Source: Cavia porcellus (Eukaryota; Chordata; Mammalia; Rodentia; Caviidae). From it: DNA of 64,000 nt. The DNA is taken from contig NW_026947496.1 of the NCBI RefSeq assembly GCF_034190915.1, forward strand, positions 34,096,001-34,160,000, read 5' to 3'. Every line of letters begins with the position of its first letter. Within the stretch, counting starts at the first letter, position 1. Below the pieces are notes generated by a model. The model was not told where the DNA came from and did not search any database. It worked only from the letters and a program-made list of their open reading frames with translations. Shown piece by piece: positions 40,901-49,900 of the stretch. The translations under genes were made by a program, and so were the position numbers.

Positions 40901-43900
40901 ATTTAAAATATAGTTTAAGAATATCGATAATTCCTAAAAAGAGAGGCTAAGGCACAGTACTGACAATCTCCTCTTGTTGCTGCCTTTAGAAAAAAGTAAC
41001 AAATGAGGAGACATTTTAGAATCCTGGCAGCCACTGTCAGGCACGGCAAAGTTATAATGAGCCTAGCACAATTAGACTGAAACTGGACAGACTTGTATAA
41101 ATCCATGGCTGGATGAACAGGGATATATGGGTGGATAGATAAATGCGTACGTGGTGGGTAGACAGATATTTGAGGCACATATAGATGGGTAGATCTGGTT
41201 GAGAGAGATCTAAGAAAGAGATGTGTACCCCACCCCCAGCATACACACAATGAAAGCGGCAATATTAGGCAAACACAGTGAAGCGTTAACATTTGGGGAA
41301 TATGGATAAAAGGTAACGGAATTCCTAGGACTTTTCTATAAATGTTTTTAAAGTCAAAAGAAAAAGGTAAAAACGCTCAAACCATTGGTTAAACATAGTC
41401 ACTATAATTTCCACAGGGATAAAAGGCAGGCATAGTGGGAACAAAGTAAGTTATATAAAACACCGTTTCTAAAGCCTAGGAATGGAGTGTGAGGCAGGAA
41501 AAGAAGAAAGGAGAAACCTTTTGATACAAACAATAAAAGACAAAAAATTAACAAATAGAGACACTCCATGATTTTTCTAAAACGTTAATTTTATGTTAGG
41601 CAACACAGATTATGCACTAAGTGTGCTGAACTATCTGATCACACTTGGTAACACCAAATTTATATATCACATGCACAATACTGCATTATTGCTAAACAAT
41701 ACAGTATCTAAAATGTACCGATAAAATTAACTAAAACAAACAAACACAACAGGATGTTTATTTACCTGCTATACAATGAGCTCTCTGAAAGTGCATCCAT
41801 TAATGGTCCAATAATAAACTAAAAAAAAAAAAAAGACATAATTGTTAGGAAGTTGTAACTGCGTATCTATACAATGCGGCCAAAGGCTGCAGCAGCAAAG
41901 TTGACTCTTTCTACTGCAGGTTAATTCAGCAAGGGTCCCATGTGTACCTTAACTCCATCAGAATAGTACCAAATTTTCTAACAAAACAGTTCATGCCGTG
42001 GGCCAAGAAAGAAAAACAGAATCCAAAGAAGCACATGCTGGGAAATAATGGCAGTACTAGGAAAAACAGAATACTCAAGATTTAAGCCCCTGTGCACTTA
42101 AGATAAAGGGGGGAATTTACATTCCAAAAACACGATGAGACACTGGTCAAAAAATATGAAGCACAGAAAGAAGGTAATGTAGAAAACTGATACATGTCAA
42201 ATACAATAGTATGTGTTCACTTAGAAAAAGGACTTTCCCTCTAAATGGAAGGTGCATTGCCCAACATAAGGAAGTGGTCTTGGGAAACACTGCTCTGTAC
42301 AAGCTGTAATTCCCCGCATCTCTTTGCTCTGCAAGTCTTCTGACAAGTAGAAGCCCAAATTCTAACAAATAGAGCTCAGGCAGTGAGCTGTCCAGTAGGA
42401 GATGACAGTGCTTCACTGGCTCAGCTGAATCCAGAGCTGTGGGTCAGCGTCATCTGAAAGCTTTGATGTCACTTTTTACAATCTAAACCAATGATGGCGA
42501 ACCTTTTAGAGCTTTTAATGATACAAGGAGCCTGCTGTGCCCCAGGTTCGCCACCACTGAGGTCTGAAAAACTGATGGTAAAGAATGACTACTCTATCAT
42601 GGATGCCAAAAGCTCTACCATTCAGCTTGGGAAAATGACGGATTTGGGGCTGGGGATTTAGCTCAGCGGCATAAGCGCCTGCCTTGCAAGCAGGCAGTCG
42701 TGAGTTCGATCCCTGGTACCGATAAAAAGGAAAAAGACAAAAAAAAAAAAAAAAGAAAAGAAAATGACGGATTTTTCTAAAAGGAATAGGTATGTTTGGA
42801 GAGGTAACAGTATTCTAGTGTGCTCAATTGGAAGAGCAGATAAGATACAACAAATGTCTACTTCTTTTGATAAAGGGACCAGGGAAAGGAAGCAAGAAAG
42901 GGGCTGTTACCACCTCAGAAAATTCCGGTGAGAATGGAACAGCCGTTGTTTGACACAGCTCCAAAAAATGGATGATGCCTTCTTTAGTCAGGATTTTATT
43001 CTCACTTTCAAACATTCTTTTATAAATACACAAGTGCCAGGAGGGGTGAAAGAGCCAACAACCTGTGGAAATAAAGATGTAATGCTGACATCTGATTTAT
43101 GTCTCCCCACAGAGATTACACAGTCACAGGTTTTAAGTATGCGCATCAACACGAAACTTGGCTAGAATATTACAAGACAGTTTTATTTTTAATCACATCC
43201 CAGGGTATTCACCCAGTAACCAAAATAATTTCGGTATTAAGTGCTCTATGTTTAGACAGTTTCATTTAGAAGGACTGTAGAAGAATAACGTGCTGCTACA
43301 GCTGACAAAAATTAAATGTTACCCCATGCATGTAGATAGGAACTTTAGCGCTGGGGTAGTTTCAGTCAGTTCTGTATCCCACGTCAGTCCATTTTGCATA
43401 CAGAACTCTGAAACCATCACCCTCTGCATTAACGCCCTAAATGACTTTCCACCACTCTAAAAATAAGGTTAAAGGAGGTGGTGATGGGCCCTGGCTCCCA
43501 CTCCTGCCCTGTCCCCTCCTCTATACTCGCGTCCTGCAGCTCCTCCCGTCCTCTGCTTGGCCAAGGTATTCCCACCCAGGTCCTGCGCTGTCTTCTTGAT
43601 CTGGGCCCAGATGTCACCCAAGACAGCCCCTCCCTCACCACCCCTTATCTGTTCCCTTCATACAGCTACACAACTTCTAAGCAAAACTGTGTTTTCCATG
43701 GAAAACAGACGAACAGCAAGTATAAAAAATACTGCAACTGTCTTACCACTTTACTTCCAGTGCCTAGCACACACTGGATTCTAATATCTATTAAGTGAAT
43801 GTATAATCAAGTGAGCAAATAAAACAGAGAACGTAAACCCCCTAGAGATATTTTTCTGACTCTCGAAATATCTTTTAATTCTATTAGAAAAATATTTGTC

Positions 43901-46900
43901 ATTTTTAACTCATGACAGCCTATAAATAAATTGGTCTATTATTTGTAATTTATACCAACATGCCTGTTCAATTCTTTGGCAATGGTGATTTTTCAAAAAG
44001 TGTCTATATTTGATTTGCCAACTACTGTGGGCAAAGTGTGGTAATAAGAGCACCACCTTAACAGTAAATGCATTAAGTGAAGTCATAGTAGTATTCAATT
44101 AAATCATAGCCCCAGGTGGGACCATACACGCTTACGGTCTGTGAAAAATCCCAGTGCATCACAAAACAGCTTTCAGCAGCCAGCTGAATAAAGCTCAATT
44201 CCTACGGGCCAAACTATTAAAGTAGCAATTATCGAGAGCTGGCATTAAAGCCCATTTACCTAAGTTAATCCTCACGTGTCAACACGGTAATTTATCATTC
44301 CTATGAGTACAAAACATGGCTGGACTGCATTTCAGTTTCATTGACCTAAACTTAATTTCACAATATAATTTTAGGAAATTTCAGCTTCATTACATTTCCC
44401 CTAGGAAGCTCTCAAAATACAATAGTAATCAAGACCTTTAAAAGCATCTTTACACAGGAGGCTGGGGCAGGAGGACTGCAAGTTCAAGGCCAGCCTGGAC
44501 AACTTAGCAATTTGTCTCGAAAATGAAAAAAGCACTGGGGATTATAGCACAGTACAAAGATCCTGGGTTCAATCCCCAGTTTAATCAACAACCAATCACA
44601 AATTTAAAATTATACTCTGGAATTTCCTCTTCTTAAGTAGTCCAAGATACATAACCAGAAACCCTCCCCTCCAAAGGCCCCAAATGACACATGTAAAAGA
44701 ATAAGATAGAAGGCAGTTAAAGTATATATTCATATCACAGGACTACTTTTTAAAATATAGCACATACCATTATGGAAAGTATTACAGAAGGGCCCTTATC
44801 TTTCAAGGATACAGACTGACATATTTATAGATGAAATGACAAGATGTCTGGTGGCTGGGGATGAGCAGGAAAGGCTACACACAACAAGAAGAGACAGGGC
44901 TGGCCACAGCGGACTGCTGCTAACTAATGGGTTTATCACACTTGTATCTATGTGTCACCTTCTGTAAATGCTTGAGATTTTTCATAATCAAGAATTTTAA
45001 AAATTATTCATATCTCTAAATTACAGAAAACTCAGCAGCCATTTAGAGTTACGTCTTTGAACACTGCACAAAGGTATGGATGAAGAGAATTATATGGTCA
45101 CACTGCTAACAGCAAGGTGACCGCACCAGCCCCAGAAGACATCTCTAAGATGCTAACAGCAAATATCTAAGAGCAGCAGCTCTACCAGGTGATTCATATT
45201 GTCTTCCTTATGCTTTAATCATGTTTCCAAGTACTCTACAACAAACAAGGATGTTATAAAACCAAGGGGGAAACTATAAATGCTATTTTTGAAAAAGCAA
45301 AAAGAAAGTAATCATTACCATTTTCCTCTGACACTGCATACTCAAACAGATTGTTTAGCTTTGGTAACACTGGCTTTATAACATGTATCTAAAAATAAGA
45401 GCAAAAAAATCACATGAAATGAAATGCACCTTTAAAAATGTAAGGGAACGTTCATCTATTTATATATAGCAGTCCTTCCGCTCTTACACCCATGAGAAAA
45501 ATAAGCATAAGGAGGCCCATTTTTCCAGGTTTTGAATCATGGCATGATTCAGGCATGTAGAACTGAGGGCAGCAAAGCTACTGAACATGACTGTGAACAC
45601 AACGATGGCAACAGGCACATTTACATGGTGAGGTAATGCAATCCAACATTATTTCATGTAATACTCACCTGACCTGGGAGACAGACAGGGCTGACAAAAC
45701 TGATACATTTTAAAATGAAAAAATGCAGAAGGGTTTTCTTCAGTTACTTAAGTTGTTCAGTGTCACACATTTACAAGCAGAGAACATTCAGAGTGCCACA
45801 TTCTTTGTGCCACTTACACCAAGATGGATGCACCTTTGCTAGAGTTTTAGATATCCTCCAAAATATATATAACTCTGTGTCTCTAAAATAAAACATGGAA
45901 GTCTTATGGATGTACTCACAAAAGAAGCTCTAGAATCATATTTCCAACTGAGAAATGCTTTTTATTCTTCATTCTGCATCACTGTGTATTAGGTACCTCA
46001 GCAATTTTCCTAATCCAACCTACCACACTTGCTCTACATGAGGGCAGACACCTCATACAGGACCCACAGGTGGCTGACCCCAGAGTGGCCTGCAGCAAAC
46101 AGACGAGGATCTACCTTGGAATAATGCAAAGGCTCCATAGGAGGAATCTGCGCATAACTCAGATGCTCAAGCTCTAATCCAGAGCTACCAAATCCAAAAG
46201 TATGGGGATGAACCAAGCAATTTAGACTTTATAATGAGATGTCTTCATGATTCTAAAAATGCTGAAGTCTGAGAATGCCAAGCAAAGATCAAAAAAATTC
46301 AATTTTTGGAATTATCATTTCAGTTGACTGAAAGGATTAATTTCCTGAAATAATTCACATTCTGTTTTAAATAGTATTTGTGTCAGAAATGAAGGATATT
46401 TGGGTCCTATCTGGCTGTGTCTAAGTTGGCCTTTCTGTGTTGCTTTCAATGAATGTTCAAAAAAGAGAAACATTCAATCTATTACAGGATTTGCTGAAAC
46501 TTGATAAAACTTACCTGATTTCCTTCAAGCGTTTCCATAATTAAAATATAATTTTCCCAAAATTTTAGAAGTTCATCTTTTTTCTTCTCGGACCACCAAA
46601 ACAGACTTGGGCCTATTATGGTGTAAAAAAAGAAAATTAGTTCTTTTTGCAAATTTCATAATTTTCTTCATAATTTTTGGTAAGATGATGCCACTATTAT
46701 CAAAATTGCATTCTTTAGTAATGTAGGATGCCTGGTGTCACAGCCTGGATTGCAATCTCACAGGATGAGGTTTTTTTTTTTTCCTTCTTTTTAAATTAAG
46801 ATTACTGCCATGAACTTCTGGGTAAAAATGACAGATTTTATATGTAAAGCTGTATTTTCTATAAAACTCTTGTGAAAGTAGAGGATTTCTGAAATAGTAG

Positions 46901-49900
46901 AGGACTTCTGAAAAGCAAAATCTCAGAAGAATGGAAAAAAATGCAGGAGGAGACAACAGCAATATAATTTAAAAATTAAAATCAAGGTGACTCAAGAAAA
47001 AATTTAAGTTAATGTAAGGAATTAAATAATTCAGTTCGCATTTCAAAATTTCCCGAGCCTAGAAACTTGGTAGCATGTCACTTCTATAGGTGGCTAAACT
47101 AGAGGACTTGTTCAGAAATCATTTAAGAACAGGACGCTATTTAAGAGGTCACGGACTAAGAAGAAACATGACTTGCTGAGAATTAAAATTTGATGGCAAA
47201 GAAAAGAAACTCATAACAGAAATCACCCAGGGAGTACAGACAAAAAGATGAGAAAAGTTGCTATTATGTAGACCGGTGTAGGATTTTGATACCCCCCAAA
47301 AAGAAAAGAAACTGGAAGAGAAAGGAGGAAAACATCAGCACAGTAACTCAAAAAAAATTTCCCAGAACAAAAGAACATAGTTTTCAGCCTAAATAGGCAC
47401 AATAGGCAAGTGCCCAGCACAAGGATGAAAACAAACCTGTAAATACCTGTGAAATTTCAGAAGCTGGGGCCATAGATCTGAGTCTCCAAGGAGAAGGCAG
47501 AGACTGGACTAACAAAATGGAACCCAAAATCAATTCACACTTCTCAACAGCAAAGATGACAAAAAGAAATAAATGGCATATAAAGAATCAGGATCCAGAA
47601 TTGACCGGCACTTTTTCACAGCAGCAACGGAAACTTTTAGCTTCCAAGTTGGTAAGTCAAGGCCTGAAAATTTTGTTTTATTTTATTTATTTATTATTAT
47701 TATTTTGTACCAGGACTCAGACTCAGGACTTTGTGCTTGCCAGGCAGGAACCTGTGCCACTGAGCCTTTAAAATTTTTGATGGAAACATTTTCCAAGCTA
47801 GAAATCTGCTCCTTATCAAACCATCAATCAAAAGCAAAATGAAGATGTTTAGATACATATACAGTCATGGCTTCAACTGCAAACTCGGAAAACGCTGAGA
47901 CAGTTAATGCCTCAAAGACAGAAGGCTGGATAATCTACTAAATCTTAAACTCTGAGGGAGCCAGGTTGAGTGGCATTCCAAATGCCAAAAACTCTCTCCA
48001 AGAACAGAAAGGACTTGCAAACTCTTCCATCTCCAGTTGCACAGAGGAAGAGGCAGCAACCAAAATAAGTTTTAGAAAAATGGCATTTTTATGGGTTTTT
48101 AAAGGCCAAAAGACAAAACAGAAAGTAAAGTCAAACCTACCTATCAATCATGAAAATAACCAAAATCATGTTAAAGAACTAATGCAAAAGGTAAACAACA
48201 GGCATAAACCCACGGGTGCTTTCAGAAGATGTAAATTATTTCTTTAAAAGTTCAATGAAAACGCTGCAAATAAAAACTCATGACACACAAAGGACCTTTT
48301 GATGGAATTATTAAAGAATATAACCTTTAAAAGTTTTTACCTCAAACCAGGCATGGTACTGCACACGTGTAATCCCAGCACTCGGGAGGCTGAGGCAGAA
48401 GGATAGCCCGAGTTCAAGGCCAGCCCGAGATACACAGCAAGACCATTTCAGAACACACACAAACACAAACATCCATATCCACACACGAGTTTTCAATGTC
48501 AGGAAACTACTGGAGGAAGAATGCACTACACAGGTGAGTAAAGATCGGAACTACAAGAAATGGAGCTCCAGGATAGAACCCAGGGAAAGGGGATCTGATG
48601 ATAACAGACCTGTAGGTATCAGGAGCAAGTAAAGCGGCTCTAGAAAAACCTCTTTAGGAAAACTTTATGGATATTTTGTGTATCCGACGGTTTTGTAAAG
48701 GAAAGACTTAGACAACTGGTTGAGAATTTTAGACTAAATTAGTGATTAGTATGAAAAACTTGAAAAGAAACAGTAACTATTACTTTCTATACACATCACC
48801 TAAGAACAGCATTTAAAAAGTCAAAATGTGGAACATGCAAGTAGCCAAAAGATTAACTATGGCAATGGATTTATGATATAACTAGGATATCTTCTTTCAA
48901 GACATTGGAATACCAAAATATTCCATTGAAACTAGTAAAAAAAAATGTTTAGCTAGTATGTTTAGCTAGCATTAGTAAATCCTGCTCATGAAAAATTATC
49001 AAGGGAGGGGGAGAACTACCAAGAAAATTTTCAAAAGACTGATGCTTAACTAACCCACTGTAACGCATTACCCGAATACAAGTGTATAATTTTTGTCTCA
49101 ACCTGGTGGATGTCACTCTCCCTGCCTCTAACAGCTCGGCCACAAAACTGTGAATTTGGGTCTGTAAAATTCGATGGTCTGGATTCTATCACTTTCCTAT
49201 ACTATTGCATCCAGCTCTGATTGTGACTGTTCCCAGCTGCCAAGACTTTGTGTCACTGCACAGGATCTTCTAGAAGGGGATCCCAAGGCTATCGGGCTTT
49301 AGGAATGCCATCCGGAATGGCCAGATTTTGCAAGGACTGTCTGAGAAACTAACGAGGAGCTAGTTTCCAGAAGTCAGTAAGGTCGGACCGGGCCCCACCC
49401 AAGTACCAGTTCCTTCTTGGGGGCCACAGGTGCAGGCGTCGCCCCGTTCCGCTGACACCTCCACAGCTCTCTGCAGCAAGTAGCGCGCGCGCTTGCGCGT
49501 CAGGGCGTCTTCGGCACAGCCCAGCCCCGCTAGCACAGTCCTCCAAAAGCGTCCGCAGCGCCGTGCGTCGGGACCAGCGTCGCACGCACCCGACTCGGGC
49601 AGTAGTTTCTCCGCCAGCGCGCTGAGCAGCCGTAGCTCCAGCCCGACGCGGCCAGGCCCAGACGGCACCCCTGAGGACCCTAGGGCGTCCCAAACGGCCC
49701 TCAGCGCCGCGCCGCCGCCCTGGCCCAGCGCGGTCACGAGCGCCGCCGCGCCCTCAGCGCGTCCTGGCCCGTCGGCGTCCAGCGCCAGGGCTACAGCAGC
49801 CTGCACCACGCGCTCCAGCAGCGCGCTGTCCTCGTGGGGCTGCAGGCAGGGTGCGACGGCAGCCAGTATCTCCAGGGCCGCCTCGGCGCCCGTCGTGCTA

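Larger units (their letters stand above)
46613..49406. other. Intron 1 of TARBP1, apart from two SINEs
   Basis: About 2.8 kb, AT-rich. Contains the ID at 47672 and the B1 at 48347; otherwise I recognise nothing. GC content rises sharply in its last 100 bases, where the CpG island begins. Confidence 0.6.

Noticed and set aside
42646..42720. ID bodies look like tRNA genes (A box, B box, GTTCGATCC)
   Set aside because: They carry 3' A-rich tails and target duplications, occur many times, and lack a full cloverleaf; they are SINEs derived from a tRNA.
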